Below are positions 52,656 through 62,587 of a DNA stretch of 64,000 bases, piece after piece. A program made the translations under genes and the position numbers. This DNA comes from Bactrocera neohumeralis. Taxonomy: Eukaryota; Arthropoda; Insecta; Diptera; Tephritidae. The notes under the pieces were generated by a model that did not search any database, had not been told where the DNA came from, and saw only the letters and a program-made list of their open reading frames with translations. Position 1 is the first letter of the stretch. Each line of letters begins with the position of its first letter. The stretch is from positions 12,130,368 to 12,194,367 of the forward strand of contig NC_065919.1 of NCBI RefSeq assembly GCF_024586455.1, read 5' to 3'.

Positions 52656-55556
52656 TTAGAAGTCGTCAGTGATGGTGTGATCGAGTAGTGTGTCATCGCA
52701 GATCTGTACCAATTGATCACTATCCAAATTCAGCAATTGGCTTATGGAGGAAGTCTCTATACGCGTCTCGGAATCACTGTTATTCTTGGCAGCGGCCTCG
52801 CCCACCAAAGGTTCTTCGTTGCTACTAGTGGCGACGTTAGATTGTTGTTGGAATTGTGATTGAGATAAATCGTTTTGTTGTTGTGATGGTTGCCGTTGTT
52901 GAGGCGCTATTAATTGTTGTTGCTGATGAGGCGGTACAAATGGATTTTGTTGTTGAGGCGGCGGAGACGGCTGCAGCGGCTGTTGCTGTGTACTGCTTTG
53001 AACGGAATTATGCTGACCATTCTGTGACATGGCGCTTGCAGTGGCATTAAGGAAATGTTGCACGTTGAGGGGATTATTGCTCAGCGCTGCAACAGCTAAA
53101 GCCAAAATGCTGGTGAGTTTCTCTTCCCTGTTCGTGTCACCAAGAAATAGTTGTTGCAGTTGCTGCATCAAACGCCATTGTTGTTGTTGCTGCAGCTCCG
53201 TTTGCGGTTGTTGGGGAACCCCTTGTTGCTGGTACGGCATCTGAAGTGGCTGAGGATAGAGTGGTTGTTGCGGCTGCTGCTGTTGCTGAGGAAGAATTGG
53301 TTGTTGCACTCGTAGCGGTGGTGGATGTTGTTGTTCTTGCTGAGGATGGAGTGGTTGTTGCGGCTGCTGCTGTTGCTGAGGAAGAATTGGTTGTTGCACT
53401 CGTAGCGGTGGTGGATGTTGTTGTTCTTGCTGAGGATGGAGTGGTTGTTGCGGCTGCTGCTGTTGCTGCGGAAGAATTGGTTGTTGCACTCGTAGCGGTG
53501 GTGGATGTTGTTGTTCTTGCTGAGGATGGAGTGGTTGTTGCGGCTGCTGCTGTTGCTGCGGAATAATTGGTTGTTGCAGTTGTAGCGGTGGTGGATGTTG
53601 TTGTTCTTGCTGAGGATGGAGTGGTTGTTGCGGCTGCTGCTGTTGCTGCGGAAGAATTGGTTGTTGCAGTTGTAGCGGTGGTGGATGTTGTTGTTCTTGC
53701 TGAGGATGGAGTGGTTGTTGCGGCTGCTGCTGTTGCTGTGGAATAATTGGTTGTTGCACTCGTAGCGGTGGTGGATGTTGTTGTTCTTGCTGAGGATGGA
53801 GTGGTTGTTGTGGCTGATGCTGTTGCTGCGGAATAATTGGTTGTTGCACTCGTAGCGGTGGTGGATGTTGTTGTTCTTGCTGAGGATGGAGTGGTTGTTG
53901 CGGCTGCTGCTGTTGCTGTGGAATAATTGGTTGTTGCACTCGTAGCGGTGGTGGATGTTGTTGTTCTTGCTGAGGATGGAGTGGTTGTTGTGGCGGAATA
54001 ATTGGTTGTTGCAATTGTGGCGGCGGTGGATATTGTTGTTCTTGCTGAACTTGCAACTGCGGCGAAATAGATTGATGTTGTTGTAATTGTGGTTGTTGTT
54101 CTGGTTGCGGCAATTGGTGTCCTTGTGATTGTTGTTGCTGTATTTGGGCCTGATTCGGTTGCTGCAACAGCTCATCCAAATTAGCTTGTTGTTGCTGGTC
54201 TTGAATGGTTTTAAGTTTTGGAAATAGAGACTTTCGGTTACCCTTATAAACTTTACTCTCCTCATGAATTTCCAGTGTCGTTGGAAATATCTCAACATTG
54301 AGAGTTTCTTGGACGTCCACCGTACCATTTTCCAGGTTAATCACCTCCGTGACCTTGCCGTAAGGCGAAGTTGTTGTCGACGTATCACTCTTGCTGGTTG
54401 ATGACGACGGTGACATTGGTTCTGGCGATGGTGTCATCTCACCAGATACGAAGAACTTATCCAAATTTGCTTGTGTGGCAACAAGGGTAATGTTATTTTG
54501 TATCGGTTTATTGGTAACCGTCTGGTTCTCACTAACTTTAAGTGAGGTCATAGTAAGATCGTTTAGTCTACATTTACGTCTTAACCGTGACTTTTTGACT
54601 GGTTCATATTTGAATTGCCAAGGCTCACCGACGGCACCATCGGAAGGTCTTTGTAGTTGCACGAATACCGGCACGGGCTCTTCAATATCGGTGTTGTGAT
54701 ATTGTGGAGTTCTCAATGTAATTGCGGTTTGTTTGTGCACACTGGAGGGATCAAACTCGCCATAAGCTTGCCAAACCACAGCACCATTTTTCTCCTCGAA
54801 AAAACGCACCGCTATGTCTTCCTTCGTCACCTTCTCGCAGAGCAACATGATTGTCGTGTTGCCCAGCACCGTTCCCGAACTGCACATCTCACGAATAATG
54901 AGGTCTGCCTTCGACTTCTTATCATAGATGGGATCGGTGACGACGGGCTTCAATGGCACAGTGAAATGTCCAGTTTCGCCTTTGATAAAAACTTGGAAAC
55001 ACAAGCGCACCGAGTTGATATCTATACTACACGGTTGCGTTGCATGTGAAAAGCCAGTTTTGAATGGATCAACGCGTACTTCTTCACGCATCTTCAGTGA
55101 GGCTTCAATGTCTTTTTTCTTAACACACTGTATACCCAGGTTATAGAGCTCGGCACGCATAGTAACCTCGTTTACACTACACGTGTACACACCACTTTTG
55201 CAACCCTCCTTACCTACCAAAGTATGAGGGTGTGGTCTATATGGGTGATCCGTGGACACACAAGACACGACACACACCGAAGGACCTTTGTAGCCAACAA
55301 TTTCGATTGTAGGATATGTTCGCAATGCCGGCGTCGAATTTACACCCGGTATGGACCCGGCCGTACGTCCTTCGCACTCATAGCGGAATCTCACAGCTTT
55401 ACTTGCCGGCTGCTCTACAATTTTGACATAAGCGTTTTTATATTTTATATTCGGCTCAGCTAGCTGTTTTTTAATCGCTACCGGTTTTCGTGTTCGCTTT
55501 GGCTTTGGTTTTTCGTTGTTGTCGTTGAGCTGATTCATATAGATATCTGAATCCAT
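52656..55556 (-). CDS. Intronless dorsal-class Rel/NF-kB protein, 966 aa
   Basis: Transcription factor that should bind kB sites downstream of Toll signalling. The N-terminal Rel domain covers residues ~41-215 with the DNA-contact loop RFRYECEGRTAGSIPG at 56-71; the Ig-like dimerisation domain covers ~216-320; a basic nuclear-localisation stretch KKSRLRRKCR is at 321-330. It is closer to Dorsal than to Dif (VGYKG, LVGKEGCKSG, NLGIQCVKKKDIEASLK, VRVDPFKTGF). From ~480 on it is Pro/Gln-rich, with eight 30-residue repeats (~515-768), then a conserved acidic end (LLNLDSDQLVQICDD...). No ankyrin repeats, so not Relish-like. The whole gene is one exon, whereas Drosophila dorsal is interrupted by introns, which suggests a retrocopy. 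In the site equivalent to Dorsal RRPS it reads QRPS (302-305). ATG at 55556 gives the complete Rel domain. Confidence 0.93.
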   Translation of the reverse strand: MDSDIYMNQLNDNNEKPKPKRTRKPVAIKKQLAEPNIKYKNAYVKIVEQPASKAVRFRYECEGRTAGSIPGVNSTPALRTYPTIEIVGYKGPSVCVVSCVSTDHPYRPHPHTLVGKEGCKSGVYTCSVNEVTMRAELYNLGIQCVKKKDIEASLKMREEVRVDPFKTGFSHATQPCSIDINSVRLCFQVFIKGETGHFTVPLKPVVTDPIYDKKSKADLIIREMCSSGTVLGNTTIMLLCEKVTKEDIAVRFFEEKNGAVVWQAYGEFDPSSVHKQTAITLRTPQYHNTDIEEPVPVFVQLQRPSDGAVGEPWQFKYEPVKKSRLRRKCRLNDLTMTSLKVSENQTVTNKPIQNNITLVATQANLDKFFVSGEMTPSPEPMSPSSSTSKSDTSTTTSPYGKVTEVINLENGTVDVQETLNVEIFPTTLEIHEESKVYKGNRKSLFPKLKTIQDQQQQANLDELLQQPNQAQIQQQQSQGHQLPQPEQQPQLQQHQSISPQLQVQQEQQYPPPPQLQQPIIPPQQPLHPQQEQQHPPPLRVQQPIIPQQQQQPQQPLHPQQEQQHPPPLRVQQPIIPQQQHQPQQPLHPQQEQQHPPPLRVQQPIIPQQQQQPQQPLHPQQEQQHPPPLQLQQPILPQQQQQPQQPLHPQQEQQHPPPLQLQQPIIPQQQQQPQQPLHPQQEQQHPPPLRVQQPILPQQQQQPQQPLHPQQEQQHPPPLRVQQPILPQQQQQPQQPLHPQQEQQHPPPLRVQQPILPQQQQQPQQPLYPQPLQMPYQQQGVPQQPQTELQQQQQWRLMQQLQQLFLGDTNREEKLTSILALAVAALSNNPLNVQHFLNATASAMSQNGQHNSVQSSTQQQPLQPSPPPQQQNPFVPPHQQQQLIAPQQRQPSQQQNDLSQSQFQQQSNVATSSNEEPLVGEAAAKNNSDSETRIETSSISQLLNLDSDQLVQICDDTLLDHTITDDF
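53251..54010 (-). repeat. 90-bp coding minisatellite in the Rel gene
   Basis: Eight near-identical 90-bp units plus partial flanks (tgaggatggagtggttgttg at 53341, 53431, 53521, 53611, 53701, 53791, 53881, 53971; variant at 53251). Each encodes PLHPQQEQQHPPPL followed by (RV/QL)QQPI(I/L)PQQQQQPQQ. Unit differences fall at two or three positions only and recur in blocks, a sign of recent unequal exchange. Confidence 0.95.
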
Positions 55557-56829
55557 TTTTCTTCTGACTTTACTTACTTACGTTAGAGAATAAAATTATT
55601 GTAGAAATAATTTTTCTATAAACACAGCGTTTTAATACGTCTATTTTTCTCTATGTTATACTTGATTTTATTTAACAACTTGTGACTGCACTCTTTACCA
55701 TATACAAAAGGTATATGCGAACGATTAGGACGTTTTGGCGTTATTTAGCGCGATTCGCGGAAGGATGCCATATTGGCTCAAGGTATCAGACATCAATGTC
55801 AAAAAACAATGTTGTTCTAACTTAATCCGTATCCATGGGATATATACAATTGTGGTGTAATACTTATTGATGAGGTTAGCAGGCAGATAATCTGTGGTTC
55901 CAGCTCTTTTAGGAGGGTTGTTCCGTTGTTGCTTTGAAAGCATGCAAACTTTCCTGCGTTTCATTGTGACCGTAAGCTCTTCATTTATTAATTGTTAACC
56001 ACTGAGTGTGGATCTAAGAATAATAAATCGGTTTATTCTTTAAGAGGTTATATACAGTTAGAAGGCCGAAAAAACGAATTTTTCAGAGTTTTTTCTAAGA
56101 CAACTTTTAAATTTATTTATCGAAAAATTTGTAAACATATTATGGTATTCTTTAACTGTATTTTAAGACTTAGTTTTAGTAAAAATATTTATTTGGAAAA
56201 GAGCTACAGCTGTTCTCCGGGAGCTCCTCTCAAAAAAGACGTTTTGCGCTGACCATTATATCTCTGAACTGGATGCTCTGAAAATAGCGAACCAAACAAA
56301 TTTGGTTAAAGTAATGTTAAATTTAGTAACTGTGTATGCTTAAAATATGAATAAATATAAGTATAAAATTTAAAACAATTGATAAAATAGTTTTTATGCT
56401 TATTTTTTATTCCCAAAAGTCTAATTTTTTTAAGCTGTCACACTAATAATATTTATTTTTAAATATTGTACAATGTCCGAAACATAATATTTTGAATTAT
56501 CACACTGTCCTTTCAAATCAACGATTAGTATTCACTCGTCGACTATAATCGATAACTTTGTAAAATTAAAAAATCTTGCAGCCGAGTTACCAACCTTGGA
56601 GATTATTATAACAATGACACGCACCTTTAGAAGATATAGGTTTTACAGCTTTTGAGTCAGCCTGTAGCTGAATGTACACGAAATTTCGTCAGATTTCAAA
56701 ATTGTTGCAAGCTTTTTGGCTACCTTTGGCAGGTAGCTTACCTGTAAAAGATGTGTAGGTATATCGATAAATTGTGAAACTATCGCTCGCGACGTCATTA
56801 CCAGAGAATGTTTAGACGCACATATGTAC
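55557..56829. other. Upstream region of the first Rel gene
   Basis: Should hold the promoter of the Rel gene, but no TATA box or kB-site cluster could be asserted. Near 56039 a TTAAGAGGTTATATACAGTTAGAAGGCCG phrase resembles the left end of a TTAA-type TIR element; no matching right end was seen. Confidence 0.4.
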
Positions 56830-57985
56830 AGTTACGGACAATAAAATAGAATCATCCATGGTACTAATTTTCCGTTCTCAAAAAAATTATGAATTTGATT
56901 TAAATTCAACTAAGCTATATTTTTATTATGTACTTCATATCAAGTGCTATTGGTAGCAGTAAAAATATTGGATAAATATTTAATATAATATATTTCAAAA
57001 ATTCGATGGACAAAAAAATAGAATCAAAATCTTTTACATTAAAAAAATATTTTTCTAAGGGAAATAATAGAAAAATTGGTAGTACATTGTAGTGCATTCT
57101 TAATCGTCTAATACTGATGCACATCTTCTAGGCATAGACCTAATTAAGCTACCGAAAGTGTTCTGTGGAACAGAATACCAGACCTTTGTACCTTCTCTCA
57201 GAATTCTGCTTTATTTTTCGGTTTAAGGGGTGCAATATTTTCCTTAACAATTTTTCGTAAGTTTTTGATGAGATTCTGATCTGCTGATTACTCTGGCCAA
57301 GCCATAACGCTAGCACCATCCGCTGAAAACCATTTTTTGCAAGACCCGAAGTATGTTTCGGGTCGCTCTCTTGTTGGAATTGCCAAAATGCAAGGCCAAT
57401 TCCATTCAGCATTTGAGAGTATGACCTTATCTAAAACCTTAGCGTATATATGGCGGTCTATGTTTTCATGTATCCAAAATATAGGTCCCGGAACACAATA
57501 TGAGAAACAATACTAAACCATTATATTGCCCCCACAGGGTTTGAAGGACCTAGTCGTGTAGCGGACGCACATTTCTTTGATTTTTGGACGTCGGACTCAC
57601 GCGTAACTATCATTTCCTGTCATATTAATTTTGCATTAAGACCATAAAATGTTGAACCATTTTTTCTTAATTTTCAGCTCCGCCCTGATTAATGTGTCGT
57701 TTTGCAAACTGAATACGATTGTATCTATGCCGTTTTCTCAGCATTGGCACCTTTCGGGACCATGTGCCAAAGCAATTTTTCTCCACAAGTCATCTTCTTA
57801 TTGTTCTTGAAGAAATTTTTGCACATAATTCTTATTGAATGGCTGCAGAGGCCTTAAACGGTACGCACATCGGCAATCATGCAATATTTCGAACGACTTG
57901 CGCAGTCATTTTTTTTTGATCGGCCTATTTTTTCAATCTTTTTTTAGAAATTTTAAGGCATCAAAATCAAATTTTTAAGACATAT
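56830..57985 (-). mobile_element. Tc1-like transposon remnant
   Basis: Minus strand encodes FWQFQQESDPKHTSGLAKNG (DPKHTS carries the second catalytic Asp) and, in shifted frames, SADGASVMAWPEQ and NPIKNLRKIVKENIAPLKPK. The 5' part of the transposase extends toward 57900. The left end near 56830 (acagttacggacaataaaat) may be the terminal repeat, with an internal echo ggacaaaaaaatagaatca at 57009. The other end is lost. Confidence 0.78.
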
Positions 57986-58007
57986 TCTATATGTTTGCAA
58001 TTTGCCT

Positions 58008-58301
58008 TTACGCGTGACCCATTCCTTGCAAATTTTGGACGCACAATCTTTCCTCCTCTAAACAATGTTTTACTCGACCCATTTTTTTAAATAAATTGTC
58101 AATCGTCACATATTTTAAACAGTCTGTCAGCGCAATGGGCGATTTACGAGCAGGGCAAGAAGGATGAAAGAAAGTGGCACACGTGTTAACATTTATACAA
58201 TCTGTAAGCACAAGATTGAATTCATGTCTTGATATGTTGAAAAGATTCAATACATTATCAGCTATTGTGGCTAAGATTTGGCCAACAAGCGCACCTGTCA
58301 T
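58008..58301 (-). mobile_element. Possible hAT-like transposase fragment
   Basis: A 97-codon open frame reads NVLNLFNISRHEFNLVLTDC, INVNTCATFFHPSCPAR. The layout resembles the part of hAT-like transposases in which a LxxxDxxxxM/N motif is followed by a conserved FP..HVTC-like stretch. Weak, single-fragment evidence. Confidence 0.35.
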
Positions 58302-58328
58302 GATTCCTTCTTCAGAGTTAAGTTAAGA

Positions 58329-59165
58329 CAATGCCACGCAAGCCAGCAATGAAATTTATGAAGTTTACAGAGACGATGCTGTATCAGTTCGTGTAGCACA
58401 ACAATGGTTCGCTCGCTTCAGTTCTGGAAATTTCGATGTGCAAGATGCACCTCGCTCTGGTCGACCTATCGTTGAAAAAGTCGATGAAATTATGGAAAAG
58501 ATTGACCAGGTTTGGGTACCACATAAATTTTTTGTGAAAAATTTAATGAACCAAATTAACATGTGCGACTCTTTGCTGAAACGAAATGAAATCGAACCGT
58601 TTCTGAAGCGAAAGGTAACAGGAGACGTGATGAAGCTCAACAAATGGTAGCAAAGCCAGGATTGTCGCCTCGAAAGGTTATGCTGAGTGTTTGGTGGGAT
58701 TGCAAAGGAATCATCCACTATGAGCTGCTCTAGCCTGGTCGAACGATTGATTCTACATTTTGGTGTCAACACCTGATGAGATTGAAGCAAGCAATCGAAA
58801 AAAACGGTCAGAACTGATCAAACGAAAGGGCTTCGTCTTCTATCAAGACAACGCTAGACCACATACATCTGGGCTGGGAAGTTTTGATGCATCCACCACA
58901 TAGCATTGATCCTGCACCGGACTACCATTTGTTTCGGTCAATGCAGACCTCCCTTAATGGAGTAAAGTTGGCTTAAAGAGAAGCCTGTGAAAATTATCTG
59001 TCACAATTTTTCACCGAGAAACCAGAAAAGTTTTGCACTGATGGAATAATGTCTCTAGCGGAAAAATGGCAAAAAGTAGTCCACCAAAATGGTACATATT
59101 TGGTTAATTAAAGTTCATTATAAATATAAAAAAATTAGTTGAAATTTGATTAGTCTTTTCGTATG
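58329..59165 (+). mobile_element. Truncated copy of the 16557-17794 mariner family
   Basis: The + strand reads NEIYEVYRDDAVSVRVAQQW, FARFSSGNFDVQDAPRSGRP, IVEKVDEIMEKID, then jumps (internal deletion) to HKFFVKNLMN and KRKVTGDVMKLNKW, and later QDNARPHTSGLG-type and ALDPAPDYHLF-type blocks. It ends in aatttgattagtcttttcgtat, the inner part of the same terminal repeat; the outer ~14 bases and the whole left end are missing. Confidence 0.85.
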
Positions 59166-59969
59166 ACTTGCCATTCCAAATAAATGAAATGTAGTTAGTA
59201 TATACATATGTATATGTAAGTTGTTGATGACGACTTGTTGATGAATAACAAGTTGACTAGAGAGAGAGAGAAAAGAATTACTAACATACATATGTATATG
59301 TATGTATGTATATACAATAAGTATGTACGCTAATAGCTTCATTAGATTTGGCATACACGCATTCGTTTTCCATAGACGTAAAGGTCAGCTATGTTACATG
59401 CTTTACTTACTTATATAATACTTATTGTATATACTATTGCTAGCTTATAAATATCGGGTGATTTAATACGTCTAAAGCTTCTTATCAATAAACCAATCAG
59501 TCATTTGAGTAACGCAAACTTAAGATATGTTCAACGGAGGTTAGTAAGAGCTCACGCAATCAGTATGCCTTAAACTACGGCTACCCCCTCCCTCCATAAC
59601 TGTATATCAAGGATGTAAGCTAATGTTCAATTTCTCAAAATTTATATCGAGTTCTGTTCATATCTCTATTTAAGACAATGCGTGTTTTGTTAGCAATTCA
59701 ATGATATATGGAGACACCCCTTACTCCCGGAAATATTCAAACATACACACAGGTTTAATTAGTAGAAATTATATCAATCTGTAAATAACTAACTTTCATT
59801 ATATGACACGCAAATATTTATTATATATATACCCGCCAACTTGGTGCATCCGCATTGAGTTGCAACAGTTGAGCATCGAGATTTGCCAAGATTAGACGCT
59901 TCCGCAAAATAGGAAGTCAATATACATACGTGTTGCTTTGTGAATTCGTGCTTAAACCCAGAACTAGAA
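59166..59969. other. Upstream region of the intact ligase gene
   Basis: (TATG)n microsatellites and AT-rich DNA. It should contain the ligase promoter, but no element can be named. The frame in front of the chosen ATG stays open back to 59940 with no ATG, so the start is placed at 59970. Confidence 0.45.
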
Positions 59970-62428
59970 ATGCTCGAAATTGATGCAAGCATAGGTGCAA
60001 CATACGACGCCGATACTAAGGAATGGCTGGGTCCGAAATTCGTTGACTTTTACGATCGCAACGCATCTGTGGGACGCATACTCTTCGAGCAAATGCGTCG
60101 TTGCCCACACAGCATCTGTCAAGTAAGTGTTTAAAAGTTTGAGAAAGCGGCTTTGTCAAATTTTTGTTAAACCCTTGTAAACCCCGAAAGATATCCGACT
60201 CTGAGCAGACAAGTTTGACCTACGAAGAAGCTTTGCTGCAGGCCATTCGTGTTGCTGAACATTTTCGCAAGCTGGGCTTGACGCAACGTGACATTGTTGG
60301 TGTGGTTGCGCGGAATACCACCCACTTGATGACTGTAGCCCTGGCATGTTTCTTCAATGGCATCGCGCTGCACGCGGTTAATCCCAATCTAGAGGAAAGT
60401 GAGTGTCGAAACTGAAGTTTATGGAATGTTATACTATATGCATATGTATATTTTTAGAGTCTGTGAAAAGTCTCTTCGAAACCACAAAGCCAAAGTATAT
60501 ATTTTTCGATGGACAGGACTATGCAAAGATCGTGCGGGCAACAAATGAGTTGGAAACGAAATTATACACCTTAAGTAATCATTTGCCGAGGGTACCGTCT
60601 GTGAAGGACCTACTGAAACCGACAGGTTCCGAACATACATTTACGTGAGTAACTCGTATCCTTCAGCCAATCTCACACTTTGTATTGCAGGAAATGATCT
60701 ATCGACTTCGACTGTTTATTCTCTTAGCATGGTTTAATAAGAGCTAGAACCTTTCCGCGGGCAAAGTATAAACAGTAACTGTAACTGTGTAGTGACTATT
60801 TAAATCTGTTGTAAGATCTTTGGCTATAGTTCAGTTTAATGTGGTGTTGGCTGTATCCAGAGGTCTACCCGGTTATTGATTCAGAACTCTCTTTGGATTA
60901 CGAGCTGAAGCAGATAAATTTAGCTTTCTCACTAAAAGTTCGAAGACGTGAGCTATTGCTAATGTGTACTTTTACGGAGGAGTGGGAGTGCTGTAATGGA
61001 CCGATCCTTGTAATGACAGAAACCAAAAGTTAGACTCTGTCTAATGAAACTAATTATCTCTTCTAAATTTTTAGAAATGATACAAGAAAATTTTCCTGAA
61101 AGACTCGATTGTTTACTAGATATTTTCACGATGCCTTTTAACTAAAAAAAGGTGCTTTAAGAATATCCTGCCTTTTAATCTATAAAAATTACTCATGATA
61201 CAAACAAAGTCTGCAACTCCCAAAGAACCAAACCACAGATTGAAAGCGTAATAATTGTTTTACTTCTAGACCTGCTATTTTGGAGGATGGACCGAATCAA
61301 ACTTTGGCCATTTTATGCTCATCCGGTACTACAGGCGTTCCCAAAGCGGTGACCATCTCCAATCATAAGCGGTTTTTCGATATGTTACAGTGAGCTATAT
61401 TAACCATTCTTCAAATTTCCAGTTTATTTCCTATATTAGTCAAAGTTTCTTGTAGCTTTTTGAACTCGGAAGACGTTCTCTTCGTTTTAAGCACATTGGA
61501 TTGGCTTACTGGTTTGATTATGCTCATCGCAAGCATTGGCTTCGGCGCTAAGCGTATTATTACCGAACGACCATTCGATGCGGGATATTTTTTAAAACTA
61601 ATACCAGAATACAAGATCACATTTACTGTAATTGCACCACCGCTATTAGCTGTATTACTTAATCATCAATCAATTACCGTTGAAAAGTTAGACAGCCTGC
61701 GATACCTTTTGTATGGCGGTGGTAATTGCTCAACACATATACAGCAGGGGCTCCAAAAGTATTTGAGGCACGCTCGAATGATATTTGCTTACGGTTTAAC
61801 CGAGTTCGAAGCTGTATTGGCGATGAATTGTAAGCTGTTGGAGAAACCGCAAGCTGTGGGGCGTCTACAACCAGGCTACAAAGCCAAAATTATAAATGAA
61901 AGTGGTAAACGCTTGAGCGCTGGAGAGGTTGGGGAAATATGCTGTCAACACAGTCGCCAATGGTTGGGCTATCACAACAATAATATGGCGACAGAGTCGA
62001 TATATAAAGCGGACGGTTGGTTCCATACCGGCGATCTGGGCTTTTTCGATACGGACGGATATTTACATGTGATTGATCGTAAGAAGAATATTCTGAAGTA
62101 TCTTGGTATGCAGTATTGTACAAAAGAAATCGAAGAGGTGATTGTTCAAATGCCAAATGTGACAGAGGTGTGTGTATTTGGGATATCAAGGGACGATGTG
62201 GGCGATGCTGCGGCGGCCGCTGTCGTTAAAATACCAGGTAGCTCTTTAAGTGCGCCAGATGTGATCAGGCATGTGAAAGAGCACTTCGAGGCGACATACA
62301 AGCATTTACATGGCGGTGCCGTCATTGTGGAAGAGCTGCCGAAGTTGGGAAACTCCAAGCTAAATCGTAAAGCAATTAAGGAAATGTTTCTTTCATCCCA
62401 GACAAGGAACTTGAACACAGTCTTTTAA
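59970..62428 (+). CDS. AMP-forming acyl/4-coumarate:CoA ligase, luciferase-like
   Basis: ANL-superfamily enzyme: activates a carboxylic acid with ATP to an acyl-AMP, then transfers it to CoA. Exons 59970-60122, 60191-60398, 60458-60644, 61270-61389, 61456-62428 join in frame (GT/AG throughout) to 546 residues, the usual family length. Motifs: nucleotide loop SSGTTGVPK at 200-208 (fully conserved), YGLTE at 335-339, GWFHTGD at 410-416 with the ATP-ribose Asp, DRKKNILKY from 430, and the C-terminal catalytic Lys in GNSKLNRK near 524. No peroxisomal SKL tail: it ends NTVF. The substrate cannot be read from sequence; insect members of this group are mostly fatty acyl-CoA synthetases. Start: first in-frame ATG (59970), context gaaATGc. 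Its 3' end faces the Rel gene across 159 bases. The decayed paralogue at 51169 shows the gene was duplicated with its neighbour. Confidence 0.92.
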
Positions 62429-62462
62429 TCTCGTCATTGTGGCTCATTTTTATCTTTTAATT

Positions 62463-62468
62463 AATAAA
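62463..62468 (+). terminator. Poly(A) signal of the ligase gene
   Basis: AATAAA 35 bases after the stop codon, in the 159-bp gap between the two convergent genes. Expected position for a compact 3' end. Absent from the equivalent gap in the pseudogene copy. Confidence 0.6.
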
Positions 62469-62587
62469 AGAAGTATTTATATTTTTGGGTATTAATTTAA
62501 TATTATTATTTTTGTATTAAGTATATTTTCAACGTAAGAGAAACTCATAAAGATGAACATTTAGACTAAGAAGGTTAAAGGCGCCAA

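Noticed and set aside
53246..53566. 106-codon + strand frame rich in Val and Ala
   Set aside because: Antisense reading of the same repeat array; the complement of Gln/Pro codons gives Val/Ala/Glu runs.
53168..54328. 386-codon open frame on the minus strand rich in Asn, Ser and His
   Set aside because: It is a second frame of the 90-bp Pro/Gln repeat of the Rel gene. A 90-bp period is divisible by three, so any stop-free frame in one unit stays open in all. No independent start context or motif.
55725..55964. 79-codon minus-strand frame upstream of the first Rel gene
   Set aside because: No motif; could be decayed transposon coding sequence, but nothing decisive was readable.
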